Assembly (NCBI GenBank): GCA_963969395.1
Contig: OZ017803.1
Span: forward strand, 10,788,001 to 10,852,000
Direction: 5' to 3'
DNA length: 64,000 nucleotides
DNA from: Pseudoscleropodium purum
Lineage: Eukaryota; Streptophyta; Bryopsida; Hypnales; Brachytheciaceae
Numbering within the stretch: the first letter of the stretch is position 1; every line of letters begins with the position of its first letter. Position numbers and translations under genes: made by a program. Shown piece by piece: positions 47,975 through 59,260 of this stretch. Below the pieces are notes generated by a model. That model saw only the letters and a program-made list of their open reading frames with translations, made no database searches and was not told the origin of the DNA.

Positions 47975-50900
47975 TTAGTCCAATGTTGAATGACCTATTT
48001 CATCAGGTGTAAACAACAAGCTCGAGGTCAAAATGGCACTCACAATTGTTAATGCGTGGTGCACCGCCCCAACCATGAGAGTATGCACTCCCAAAGCCAC
48101 AGTGCGAATTCCATCATCTCCGACGGTCCCCAAATCTTCACATTGGTTCACTTTGAACACCACTTCCTGTTCCGCCCCAGTCTCCACGCGCACACGCTCA
48201 AAGCTCACCAGCTGCTTCAGAGGAGCTCCACCAACGCCGCTTGAAGGGGGCTTTGCGAAGAGAAGCACAGAATGGTCGCCACTTAGTGGACCGTCGTTTC
48301 TCACCGTTACCCTCACAAGGAAACTGGAGTCCTGGCAAGCCACTGCAGTAGCAAGGCTCATGTTGTTAAATCATCTATTTAGCAACACTGCACAGGATGG
48401 TGAAAAAGCAGTACACTTTGGAACTCACCGTGAGGCAAGCTCCGGACCATCACAAATATGGAGTACCGCAAGGAAATGAAAACCAACTTCAGAACATGGC
48501 ATCTCATGACGATGATACTATCTAGTGTTGCTCCGTAATCGAATTTAATGAAACGCCAAAATAATAGGAGCACTAGAGCAGGCTCGAGCTCACCTTTCTC
48601 TTGGTCGAGACAGTTGAGATTAGACTTCAGCAATGCCTTGTCGGAACTGCAAAGCTGGTGCCGTAAAGGAGGAGCCCTGAGCGCTTGAGGAGCTACCAAC
48701 CTCGAGTAGGAGAAATCAGAGTAGCTCAGACCGTAACCAAACTCCCAGATTGGAGTATCAGTGAAAAAACGATATGTTCGCCCTGGATAGCCCGCGCTCG
48801 CGTTGGGTCGCATGTTCATGTTGGACATGTCGATGTTGGTGTAGTTTTCGTAGTACCATGATTGGCTTAAACGACCTCCTGTCAATTGCAACAAAAATGA
48901 ACAGGTTCAAGCTAGTATAATTACGCCGATGGAAAAAAAATCATGCGATTCAGTGGATAGCTTCTGCCCTCGAACAACTGCAGGTTCGGAATTACTATGA
49001 CTCACAAAATATTCATACCCTACCTAGTAAGAATCAACTCCAACCACTAAATCTAGGTACTGAATGCCCGCACTGCACAAGTCGTGTCAAATAAACACGA
49101 ACTCCAGCTCACGGACTTGCAACGGATTTTCACTCATGTCCACAATTAACTGAACTCCCCAAATCTAGACCAAAAAAATTAATTATGCCCTTCCCAAGGG
49201 TTGATTTTGCTCAACCTGATCACACAAAGCAAGCAGCAGCAGTCAGATAACTTGAAAGCCTCATTCCCCATTAGTTAACTCACCTTGCAAGTGCAGGCAC
49301 ATAATAGGTTACTCCATTTCCAACTAGCAAATGCACCACAACGCCCCAGCTAACTACCTACTTGGAAGGCCGGTCATACGGATTGAGGATCCAAACAAAC
49401 CGGTACCTGGATTGACGAGTCCGAATATCACATCTGAAATAGCTTGACCACCAGACATTCCTGGATAACCCGCCCACACTATGCTTTGAATGCGAGGGTC
49501 ATCATTCGCGAAAGAGACATCCAGCGGACCTCCAGAGAGAACGACAAGCACCACGGGGCGACCCGCAGCAGCCTCAACCACAGTCTCAACCAAAGCTTGT
49601 TGATGTCCTGGTAGAAGCAAAGTCGTTCGATCGAGTCTTTCCCTCTCTTGCTGTTGGCTTATTCCGACAACTAGAACGATTGCATCCGCTTGTGCAGCAG
49701 CGTCTTCGGCTGCAGAAATAAGATGGGAGTCCTCACAAGCAATATCAGAACACCCTGGCTGATAAATGATACTTGCTGAGTGACCTGACAGTGCTGTTGA
49801 GAGACCTTGCAGAGGTGAAATAAACTTGCAAGGAATTCCTGCAGAGCAACATATCCTCGTGTCAATGTTCACGGGAGCAAGTTAATGGAAGTGACTGCTG
49901 AAGATGTAATTTGGTCTTAGACCAAGAACACTCTCGAGAAAAAGAAAATAGTACTTTACTTCCGACAGTTAATTCCGACTAAAAAATCCGGGCCCTGAAT
50001 GTAAATAGAGAGACCGTTAAAATGTTCAGATATACGTCTTCAATCAAAGCCTCCAGCTACACCATTCATTCCAGGGGATAATGAACTATTCTACAGGTTT
50101 GATGCTAACTCAAACATCATGCATTAGTGAATCTTCGGATGGATGAGATTGGAACGAAATTCAGGAAAAAAAAGAAATCCCAAGCTCCCAAATTAATTCT
50201 TGACTCACTATTCAGTCAAATACTTCTCTTCCCTCTCTTTTGATCGTGGTTCACAGATTAAACAACTACATTATTTTATTTCATTTTATTTTATTTTATT
50301 TCTTGAACAAATGGAAAGAAACAACTATATTATTTTGGAAAAAGAAATCAGTTACTGTGACATGCTATTTTGGTGGCACATAAAATTATGGATGACACTG
50401 CATAGAATGAATGGTGCAGCACTGTGGCATTAATTACCTTTATAATTTCCCAACATTTCCTCTGTAGCATTGGCATGAGGACCAATGACAGCAAGCCTCA
50501 GTCCGTGCACTTTCTTCCAAGGCAGCGCTTGCTTCTCATTCTTCAGAAGCACCAAGCCTTGTCTCGCAGCTTCCAACGCAAGGTGCTGGTTGTCCTCTGT
50601 GCAAATGTCTGCCGGACCAAGCTTCCCATAGGTTAAGGTTTTCGGATTCCCATCGAACAAGCCCAGTCGCATGCGGACCTTGAAGAGGTTGCGGAGACGC
50701 GTGTCTATGAGACTCTCCCAAATCAGTTTCCTGTCAAGAGCAGCTTGGCCGTGCACCAGTATTGTTGTTCCACAATTGAGATCCATACCTGAACTCAATA
50801 GCAACACATAACTTGATTTTAGTGTTTTAAACTCGTAATTAAGATAATTTGCTGAGCGTACTCACTACGTAACATAGCTGCGAACACCTTTTAGCCTAAC

Positions 50901-53900
50901 TGCAAATTCAAGGAAAGAATCAAGGCATCCCAGATGCTCAAATTCTCTGACATCTTTTTGTGACACAGATCCTCACATCTTGAGTTCAAGATTGAAAGTA
51001 TCGGTACCCAGTCATCTAATATAGTTACTGCCAACCGTAGTGCAGTTACAATAAACATTGCTCGAGATTGTTAAGCTACAGTCAGTACTACTTGCATTAA
51101 ATGTCGCCATACAACTTCATGGGTTCCATCAATCATTGCAGAATCATTCTTCAAATTGGAGGCACTGGGACCTCAACAGTAATAGATAACGATCCGAGCT
51201 ACTTTGCTTGTGCAGAAGATGAAAGAACGGAGCTGAGAAGTACCAGCTAACATCACGTAGGAAACGGCATCTTCGGGAGTAGGTGCATAGTTTATGTAGT
51301 CGTGGATGAGAGAAACCGCATCACAATCCGAAACGATGTACCTGCAAGAAGCACCATTTAGGTCAACACTCCAGTAGAAAACCCACCCCCGAAAGGTGTT
51401 CTAGATAATCTAGCCGCTTAACAATGGGTACGGTTTATGTTACGAAAAAGATTAAGAATGGTGATACAATGGAAGGGCTCAACCTGGCTAGATTTTCTGC
51501 GAGAGGGGGTTCTTTATGCTATTGCACATCTTTAAATCCAGAAACAGCAAGAATCACAAACATGGAACACAAGATCGGAGGATATCAAAACTAGTGGATC
51601 CCACATACCCATCGAAGTCCCATTGATTGCGAACTCTCAAAGTGAGGAGGTCGTAGTCGGCACACATGGGCATCCCGTTCAGGCGATTGTAAGAACACAT
51701 GAGGCCGCTGGACTTCCCTTCCTTGATGCAGCTCTTAAATGAAGGATTGTAGGTGTCTTCCAAGTCTTGCTCCGTTACCTGTAGGAACATAATTACCAGT
51801 AATGAAATAAGTCCCACCTTTAACAGAAGTACAAAAAATTCCTCGAAAAAATATCAAATGTAAACACAGAGTTCTTGAGAGAGACTGGCTTAGAGAGAGA
51901 CTCGCATAGAGAGAGAAATGGGTGTCCAGTAACTTTCAATTGAGGATATGGAAAATGTTAGACCCAATCAGTTTTTATTCAGTTCGAGCTATGGAACAGA
52001 AAGACCTCCAACTGAATTGTATCAAACGACATAACTCCAACTACAAAAGAAGTTAAAAAGGAATCCCTGCAAAGCAATCACGACCTCCATCAATTGCACA
52101 CAAGGGAAAAAAGAAAAACCTTAGCATCAAAATGGAAACGATCATACTGTTTCCATTGATCAAGGTCATGAGCCGTGAAGTGCTTGCAACAAGCGGAGAT
52201 TTTGAGCCTTCGAGGACTTCCTGGGATGGTAGACTGCTGAGATTGATCATAATCCCCTTCCTGCAACCCTTTCACGAAATACACAGCGTAAATACTGGCC
52301 ACCTTGGGATCTTCGCCCACAGTTTCTTGTGTCCGCCCCCATCGTGGATCTCGAGCAACGTTGATGTTCGGGGACCAATATGACACACCGGACCTCCCAT
52401 GGTTGTAGATTGCACGTCCCTCGGTTGAAGTTACCTGAAACACAAGAAATCATAAAGTTCTCAGTCAATCCCTGGCGCCAGAACACCAATTAATAATCAT
52501 TGCAGAAAAGCGCGACGCAAAATCAAAGAGCATCACGATCGAGCGACAGCATCAATTACAGGAAAGTGTCATTCGGCCTACTTACTCCAACAAAGTGAAC
52601 TGGAAATGAAAGTACATATCCTTTGTACGAAAATATGATTTGATATTGCAAACTGTGCATCGAAGATCAGTATTAGCAACTGAATCATTAGAGTGGTCTA
52701 AGCTGACGACAACGTTTGTTCTGATGAAGACCAACAATGTCAAGCATTGAGCAAAGGATAACAATATAAAAACCTTCTCGAAGAACACAATTCTCAGCAT
52801 CATCGTACAAAATACTTGATGCACACGAAGAAAATCAGCATATTTTTAGCTCCATTCTAGATTTCAAATACCATACTAAAAATCCAAATTCTAAGAGCAG
52901 CGTCACAATCACAAGAACTTCATAAACCAACACCGAAAATGACCTTTCAGTTGACAGTAATGCGATTCTTTTTGAAAATTTTGGTTAAGGTCAAAAGACG
53001 CATGGCACACGACAATACAGAAGTATGAGACCCTGCACGAACTCTCGAATTCATATCAGTCATGGAAATTCTGCAAATTCCAAAAAGTGAAGTTCAAGCG
53101 TGTGTCTACCTGACCGATCTTGTTACACAAAGTTTTCCATGACCAAAACGTGACGAGACAAAAAGATTCAGAAGGTATCAATTTACATGTCCAAATATGT
53201 CCCACAAAGATTTCCTTGATCAAAACGTGACCAGATAAAATCAATCAAGAGACTGCCATTTCCGAAGAAAAAGAGATTCAGATGAGAATCCGTTAACCCA
53301 TTCAATTTTGTTCCACAGAGGATTCAATGACCAACCACACGAATAGACTCTGTCAATTTCTTAAAAAAATAGAGATTCAGTGAGTATTCATTTCCCTGTC
53401 CAATTTTGTTCCACAAATGCTTCAATCACCAAAACAAGACCAGACAAAACAAAACCAAGCGACTCTGTCATTTCCACAAGAATATGAGATTCTGATGAGT
53501 CTCTTATCAATTTCGATACCTGTCCAATTTTGTTCCACAGCGTTTTGTTGAAAGATGCAGAGCTCAAGATGGGCAACGGGAAGCTGGTCGCAGCCGGCGT
53601 GTCCCCTCCGAAGTGCACAGACGGACTGACCGCCACGCCATGTAAGCCCTCCCCCCACCACTGGTACGCCGGGATGCCCAGCCTCGACACATTGGCCGCC
53701 GTGTTCACCAGCTGCTCAAACTTCTCCTCCACTCTCAGCCGCGATATCAAATCCTCCACGCGATCCTCGTCCGAAAGAGACGTGTTGCAAAACGGAAACA
53801 GAAACTCCGGAGAACCATTGGGGTCACACGCGAATTGCAGCTTGTAGACTTGCACTGCAGGAGTTCTGAGGGACTTCTCGAACACCTGGGTTGCTAGAAA

Positions 53901-54005
53901 GAGCACCGCCAGGAGGGTGCTCAACAAAATCAACGGCTCCTTCGTCTTCATGGCCACCAATCGCCTCAATCCCCAACTCCAAATTCTCGACAGATTCACC
54001 GCCAA
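47975..54005 (-). CDS. GH3 family beta-xylosidase / alpha-L-arabinofuranosidase (BXL-like)
   Basis: Eight exons (minus strand): 53520-54005, 52120-52434, 51609-51778, 51244-51341, 50438-50788, 49407-49838, 48594-48878, 47975-48342. All junctions are GT-AG with matching phases, giving 834 residues. A hydrophobic segment at about residues 24-42 suggests a signal peptide or anchor. An internal Met19 is an alternative start that would make a more classical signal. The GH3 N-terminal domain follows, with [28 protein letters not shown] and [13 protein letters not shown]. The nucleophile Asp, about residue 329, lies in [10 protein letters not shown], split across exons 3 and 4. Next come the GH3 C-terminal domain ([21 protein letters not shown]) and a C-terminal fibronectin-III-like part ([24 protein letters not shown]). 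Family enzymes release xylose or arabinose from wall xylan and arabinan outside the cell; substrate preference cannot be read here. No stops or frameshifts, so it looks functional. Confidence 0.93.
53105..53530 (-). repeat. Tandem copies of the exon-1/intron-1 junction of the GH3 gene
   Basis: On the minus strand, the end of exon 1 (TGTGGAACAAAATTGGACAG, ending at 53520) is repeated with decay inside intron 1. Landmarks on the plus strand are CAATTTTGTTCCACA at 53525 (real junction), 53401 and 53303, CAAATATGTCCCACA at 53192, and CGATCTTGTTACACA at 53115. Spacing is 124, 98, 111 and 77 bp. Each unit also includes TTCAATCACCAAAAC- or GACCAAAACGTGACC-like sequence. The copy at 53115 still has an intact GTAGAC donor; the one at 53401 reads GG instead of GT. 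Confidence 0.8.
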
Positions 54006-54180
54006 TTTCTAACAGCTTGGCTATGGCGAAGGGCCTCCAATTCAGACGCTCTATTCGTGAGATTGCACAACACTCAGGAATTGTTGAAATCTTCACGAAT
54101 GAGATCAAGCTCTTCCCTCGGCGACCTAAATTACTCCCCCGCTTCTCATTCCAGTGAAGTCCACACTACGCTTTCCTCAG

Positions 54181-54620
54181 TCGCCCTGTCTCACACCTCA
54201 ACCACGCCACATCGCCTGCCAACGACATGAGAAATAACCAATGCTTCCATGCTTAAATAAGTTACGTCCTCTTCCAAATGACCCAATTGCAAATTGCGTG
54301 AGAGACCGGGTGCCTTGCTAAGCACACTGTCTGGATGGGAAGATGGGGACGAATCTGCTGCTTGGGTACGCGCCGGCGTGGCTTTATCCTCGAGGAACAG
54401 AGTTATAGAGGTCCTGGCCTGATCTGTATGGTGTTGTACTGTACAGTAGTAGATATTGATTTGCATGAGATCAGGGCAAGAAGGGCAAAGGGCAAAGGGC
54501 AAAAGAATTTAAAAGAGTATTCCCGTGCGTCGGCACCCTCCATTGAAAAAGATTTCAGCTGCAGTGGAGGTGCAACTGAAAGTGACGACGGGAGCCAGTG
54601 ATGGCGGAGGAGCTGGGTAG
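54181..54620. promoter_or_regulatory. Upstream region of the GH3 gene, repeat copy A
   Basis: Lies 176-615 bp upstream of the GH3 start codon. It shares blocks with 56105-56560 and 56670-57420: CACATCGCCTGCCAACGACA, GATGGGGACGAATCTG, CGCCGGCGTGGCTT, CTGGCCTGATCTG, and a block from TTTCAGCTGCAGTGGA to GCGGAGGAGCT. A CTTATTTAAG TATA-like word lies near 54257 on the minus strand. It probably contains the promoter; this is inferred from position only. Confidence 0.5.
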
Positions 54621-55339
54621 AAGCACCACTTGTCAACCACGCCCAGTCCCCAACTTGTAGGGTCCGCTCAGGTTGGAAACCAAGCTTGGATTGTTGTTTT
54701 TTTGTCCTTTTTAAGGTTGGGACTAATAAGGTTATCACACATGTCCAAAAGTAGTGAGCTGGAAAGTAATTATTAGATAATTGCAATTGGAAGAGTTTCG
54801 ACATTGACTATTGGTGAAGTGCACTTTTGGGCTCCCAAAATTCACAGTAATTTCAATTTCGGGAATAAAATTCTAAAATTTTTGCAATTTCCATATTTCC
54901 TATCTTTCATCATGGTAAAAAATTCCACCGCATCATATTGTGCACAATTTGCTCCAAAATTACTCAAATGAATAACTATTGGTGCTTCTATCTTAGATAG
55001 TTGGGGTTGTGGAGAATGGAAGTAGTATAACTTACTTTCTATGTAGGGAACATGGAAAGGATTTAGTAGTTTTTTTATATATGATTTTTTGCCAAAATGA
55101 TGGTTACAACTGGGGTTACAACCAAAAGATATTGGCTATTTTTAGGGAAGTAATTTTTTATGTATAGCACATGAGTATCACATTAAAAAAATAGCTAGAA
55201 ATATAAAATAATTACTAAAAGGATTAAAAGAGAACTATATAATTGAAGGGGTCACTACTAACAAGGCTAAAAGTTAAGGGAGGTCTCACAATAGAAGTCG
55301 CAAAGAAGCAATGGAGTTACAAGCCCTCTTGTAGAAGTC
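54621..55339. other. AT-rich intergenic region
   Basis: No gene or clear repeat terminus recognised. Confidence 0.4.
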
Positions 55340-55470
55340 ATTTGTAGGACTAATGGGAGGCCTTTCTTACAAAACAAGGGGGACAAAGTCCACACTTTTA
55401 TTCCCTCTAGCAACCACCTTACACATTAAACAATGTCTTCACCTCCAACATCTTTCTCGTCATGATGATG
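55340..55470. repeat. Dispersed repeat, copy 1
   Basis: Contains CCTTTCTTACAAA, ACACTTTTATTCCC, CACCTTACAC and AACATCTTTCT in the same order and orientation as 59120-59260. Confidence 0.6.
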
Positions 55471-55871
55471 GAAAAAAAAAAATAATGTCACTGAATTTGC
55501 ATCTATTTTTTATGAGAATTGTCAAAAACTACAATTTTTAAGTGTAAACATCAAATTTAACAAGAACTCTCATTTTAAACTTCATCCATACAAAAGTGTA
55601 GTATAATATTATGAAAAATAGTGGAAAGAATTTCAGCCCATTTGACTACTTGGATTGAAAGATTATAATTTATAACCTTCTTTTCATTCATACAAACCAA
55701 GGTCAACAAACTTCGAGCTTTTTTGGAATAAAATTTCCACTCCACAAGCTCTCGAAGCCCATGCACTTCCTGCTTTTCAACTCACACCATTCATTTCTAC
55801 ACTTCATCAAACCCCAGTTGCACAATTGATGCAAACTGGTCACCATGAAGACCATTTCAATCGGTAGATTG

Positions 55872-55890
55872 AGGGGGGGGGGGGGGGGGT
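55872..55890. repeat. Poly-G tract
   Basis: A run of about 18 consecutive G. Runs of this length are prone to length errors, in replication and in sequencing. Confidence 0.9.
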
Positions 55891-55947
55891 GTATTGGCAT
55901 AATCAGGGTTTCATTCCCAGATGAATTCATTCATCCCTGTTGCACTC

Positions 55948-56104
55948 TGTTAGGCTCTGTCAAACGTCATTATCTTAGGATCCTCTTAGTTAAGTTAATG
56001 TTACTTAGGGCTAATTAACCTGTATATATTCTGGGCTCTTGCTAAGCTCAGGTATCTCTTTTGATAAATATGATCCAAGTTGCTAGACCGCAACTGTTTA
56101 TCAA
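55948..56104. mobile_element. Possible short solo LTR (about 157 bp)
   Basis: Begins TGTTAGGCTCTG, contains TGTATATATTCTGGGC, and ends near TATCAA. CACTC lies on both sides (55943-55947 and 56105-56109), consistent with a 5-bp duplication. The expected CA end would fall two bases later, so the boundary is not clean. No internal retroelement sequence. Confidence 0.35.
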
Positions 56105-56560
56105 CACTCACTCAGTGCAAGCCAGCGGAGCACAGATGGAGCCGGCGTGGCTTGATCCAAGGAACAGAGGGCCTGGCCTGACCTGTAGTGGATATTGAAA
56201 TCAGGGGAAAGGGCAAAAGGAACCGAAGATTGAAACTAAGAAGATGAGATTATGATCGAAGATGTATCATCCAGTAGGTCGGCGCTCGGCAGTGTTGAAT
56301 TTTCAGCTGAAGTGGAGTGGAGTTGCAACTGAAAGTGAAGGGGTGAGCCAGCGATGGCCGAGGAGCTTGGGTTTCCAGTTGAGGTTGTTGGAATAGCTTC
56401 GTACTGTGACATGGAAAGGATCACACTCACAGGGGCAGTGAACATCAGTGGGGTTACCGGGGGAGAGGCTCACAGGGAAAGTCATCCAATGGACACTTTC
56501 TGGCTACCGCTTTGTTAACTGGGATACGAAATCAAGTGACGATGTTTGCAAGAAACATCA
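56105..56560. repeat. GH3-upstream repeat, copy B
   Basis: Shares with copies A and C: GAGCCGGCGTGGCTTGATCC, GGCCTGGCCTGACCTG, TTTCAGCTGAAGTGGA, TGCAACTGAAAGTGAAGGGG and GCCAGCGATGG. It also shares with C the block TTCCAGTTGAGGTTGTTGG. No GH3 coding sequence accompanies it. Confidence 0.8.
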
Positions 56561-56669
56561 AGTACGTCATGGTGCAAATCAATCGGAGTATTTTTTTTCC
56601 AAAAATAATAATTTATTTGAAGCTAAGTTTTGGAGGAAAATTAACTGGGAAACATTGTAGGCACCTACT

Positions 56670-57420
56670 TCTGGGCCGCTCCGTCTCGCACTAGCTCCCC
56701 TCACGCCACATCGCCTGCCAGCGACATGAAACATGATGACCAAGCTTCCGATTTCGTTCTCTTCCTCAAGATCGATCGAGCCAATTAATGGTTAGCTCAC
56801 TGCGTGCGCGGTACCTTGCCCACTGCAAGACAGCAGAGCAGATGGGGACGAATCTGGACTTGCGTGGAGTGCCGGCGTGGCTTGATCCGAGGATCAGACT
56901 GCCTGGCCTGGACTATAGTGGATGGATATTGATTTGCATGAGATGAGCTTAGATCAGGGGAAAGGTAAATTAAGGGCAAGCTAGGGAACTGAAGATTTGA
57001 AAGAAGATGAGAAGATTGCTTTGTTTATTGGACCAATACTGTACGTAGCCAGATGCATCCTGTGTTTAGACTTCACGGAACTATGAAGTCATCCCCCGGA
57101 CACTTTCAAGGATCCTCAGCGTCTTTCCGCTGAGGTTAACAAGGAGTATTCCAATTGGTCGGCACTCGCGCGGCAGTGTTGAATTTTCAGCTGGAGTGGA
57201 CGGAGCTGCAACTGAAAGTGAAGGGGTGGGCCAGCGATGGTGGAGGAGCTCGGTTTTCCAGTTGGGGTGGTTGGGATAGCTTCTTCCGTAAAATACTGCG
57301 ACGTGGAAAGGATCGCACCCAAAGGAGCAGTGAAAGTACTCTCAGTGGGGGGCACTGCGGGTTACGCTTCCCTTCGTCACAGAGAGGTCCCACGATGAAA
57401 TCACGGAGATGGACTGAAGA
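56670..57420. repeat. GH3-upstream repeat, copy C
   Basis: The fullest duplicate: CACGCCACATCGCCTGCCAG (56701), CAGATGGGGACGAATCTGG (56838), TGCCGGCGTGGCTTGATCCG (56871), TTTCAGCTGGAGTGGACGGA (57184), GGGCCAGCGATGG and TTCCAGTTGGGGTGG. It is same-orientation with A and B. The minus-strand frames in B and C resemble each other because of this duplication; I see no known protein family in them. Confidence 0.8.
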
Positions 57421-58752
57421 CTGAGCCATAACATTGTACGACCAGTCACTGGTCCTCCTGCGCATGTCGAGGAAAGATATTATGAATGAGGCGGACTTAG
57501 CGGTTATCAAGGATTGGGTTTGGCTGAGGTACAACAACCCAACCCAATGTTGACAGTCACCCAATTCGGAGATCTATTGGACCCTCCCATTTGAGGTGAG
57601 TTAGTTATCTACTCATTACCACAACTACCTTAGCCAATCTTTTAACATCATGACAATGCACTTCGGGAGAGGAAATGTCAACATGCGATTTAATATCATG
57701 TTGGTCTACCCACAGCTTCACCGATTTAGTCTCAACAAACTTTGAAAGAGCACAAAAATTTCATTTCTTATAGGAATGGCTTCATTCTACTTGCAGATGA
57801 CTTCTTTGGTAAGCTTTTCTATCTCAGAAAAATACATGAGTTGACAAATGGCTTCTCCAAGGTACCTAGATATCGAGGATGAATGATAGTAGTCACATTA
57901 ACCTTATAAGACAATTTTGTCCACTAGATGGGATTCCTTTTCAAGGGTGATAAAGGGTCCTTTACTTCATTGGTTAACAATGTTATGGCAAAGTTAGTGG
58001 CATAGAAGGGAATCACAAGTCTAGAGAGGTCATTTTTATAAAAATTGCATAGATGAGGGATTACATTTAGTTGCAAGATTCAAGTAATAAAGACACCCCA
58101 TCCTTGTATGCCAGAGTTGGATTATTTGGCTTCTAGAGCACCGAACAATGAATGTTCCTCTACCACTATTTTCCATGGATAAAAATCTTGAGTAGGCCCC
58201 TCCAAAAATCAAACTTAGTACGGAAGCTTGTCATGTTGCTCATCACCCTCACCATGCTCCGCCTATTTGGGATTCATTGTTGAGATCTTACCATTCCACA
58301 ACTCATTGGACAAGCAATAGTAACATGAGTAATAGCCTTGATTACATAAAGAGTAGCTCAAATATTGATGAGTGTGTTGGATATTCTATATAATGATGAG
58401 GACATTAGGAAAATTTCAGCCCTGCAAAAGGCCATTCAAGATGTAATTTTTGGCCCCCCATAGAGCAAGTACAAAAAATTTTCAAAAAAATTTTTCAAAA
58501 AATATTAAAAAAATAAAATCTAATGTGGCTCTAACATGGCATAAGTAGTGCCACATCAGCACCTTTCATTAAAAAATAATAAAAAATAAAAAACAATTTA
58601 AAATCCTCTCTAATTGCACTTTGGGGGGGGGATCTAAGAAGGTTCCAAACTCATGGCCATCAGGAGGCCTGAAATTTTTTGTAATGACTTACTTAGCAAG
58701 TGGACTCAACAAAGAGTTTGAGTTGAGCCCATTCAAAGCCATGCCTCACACT
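57421..58752. other. Intergenic region, nothing recognised
   Basis: No gene motif, terminus or RNA gene recognised. Confidence 0.4.
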
Positions 58753-59030
58753 CACGGTTGTCATAATGGGCGAGTTAGGGTCATCGGACCGGACGGACGA
58801 ATGGTCCGGACGGCTTTAATTTTGTAACTTGTGCAATTTTACGGAATGACATGTCACCTCGGAATGCGCCCTGACGATCTCATCCGCGCCCAGCATGTTC
58901 CTTAATCCACATGGCATCCACGTGGCCTATTTTTCCGTTATCAGAAAGTCAACTATGTGTTGACTGTATCGGACGGGTGGGACCTCTAACGGACGCGCGA
59001 ACTGGACATCCGTCCACTATGACAACCATG
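58753..59030. mobile_element. hAT-type MITE (278 bp), third GC-rich copy
   Basis: Begins CACGGTTGTCATAATGG and ends CCACTATGACAACCATG, an inverted terminus of about 17 bp with two mismatches. Flanking octamers CTCACACT (58745-58752) and CTCATACT (59031-59038) agree at seven of eight bases. The interior holds GGACCGGACGGACG and GGTCCGGACGG, like the other two GC-rich elements, but the terminus differs (GGTTGTCA, not GGTTGACA), so it is a related subfamily. Confidence 0.87.
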
Positions 59031-59119
59031 CTCATACTAGGATTCCATAAGCAATCATCCCTATATAAATTGACTCACCAAAGAATTCCAAACAAGACTT
59101 TAGAAGGGACATTTATAGG

Positions 59120-59260
59120 TCAGAGGCCTTTCTTACAAAGCAATAGCACTAAGTTACACAATTAACAAACACACACTTTTATTCCCCATAAAGCACCTTA
59201 CACCTTCAATACACAACATCTTTACTACAACATCTTTCTTGTTGTCATGATATTGATCCT
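59120..59260. repeat. Dispersed repeat, copy 2
   Basis: Direct-orientation counterpart of 55340-55470: CCTTTCTTACAAA, ACACTTTTATTCCCC, GCACCTTACACC, AACATCTTTCTTG. No termini defined. Confidence 0.6.

Noticed and set aside
48033..48479. 148-residue plus-strand ORF
   Set aside because: Antisense shadow of the last exon of the GH3 gene.
53530..54157. Plus-strand ORFs over the GH3 first exon and leader
   Set aside because: Antisense shadows; the minus-strand frame carries GH3 motifs.
56236..57564. Similar minus-strand ORFs (69, 79 and 125 residues) in the repeat copies
   Set aside because: Their resemblance is explained by DNA-level duplication; frames diverge by shifts between copies and no known family is visible.
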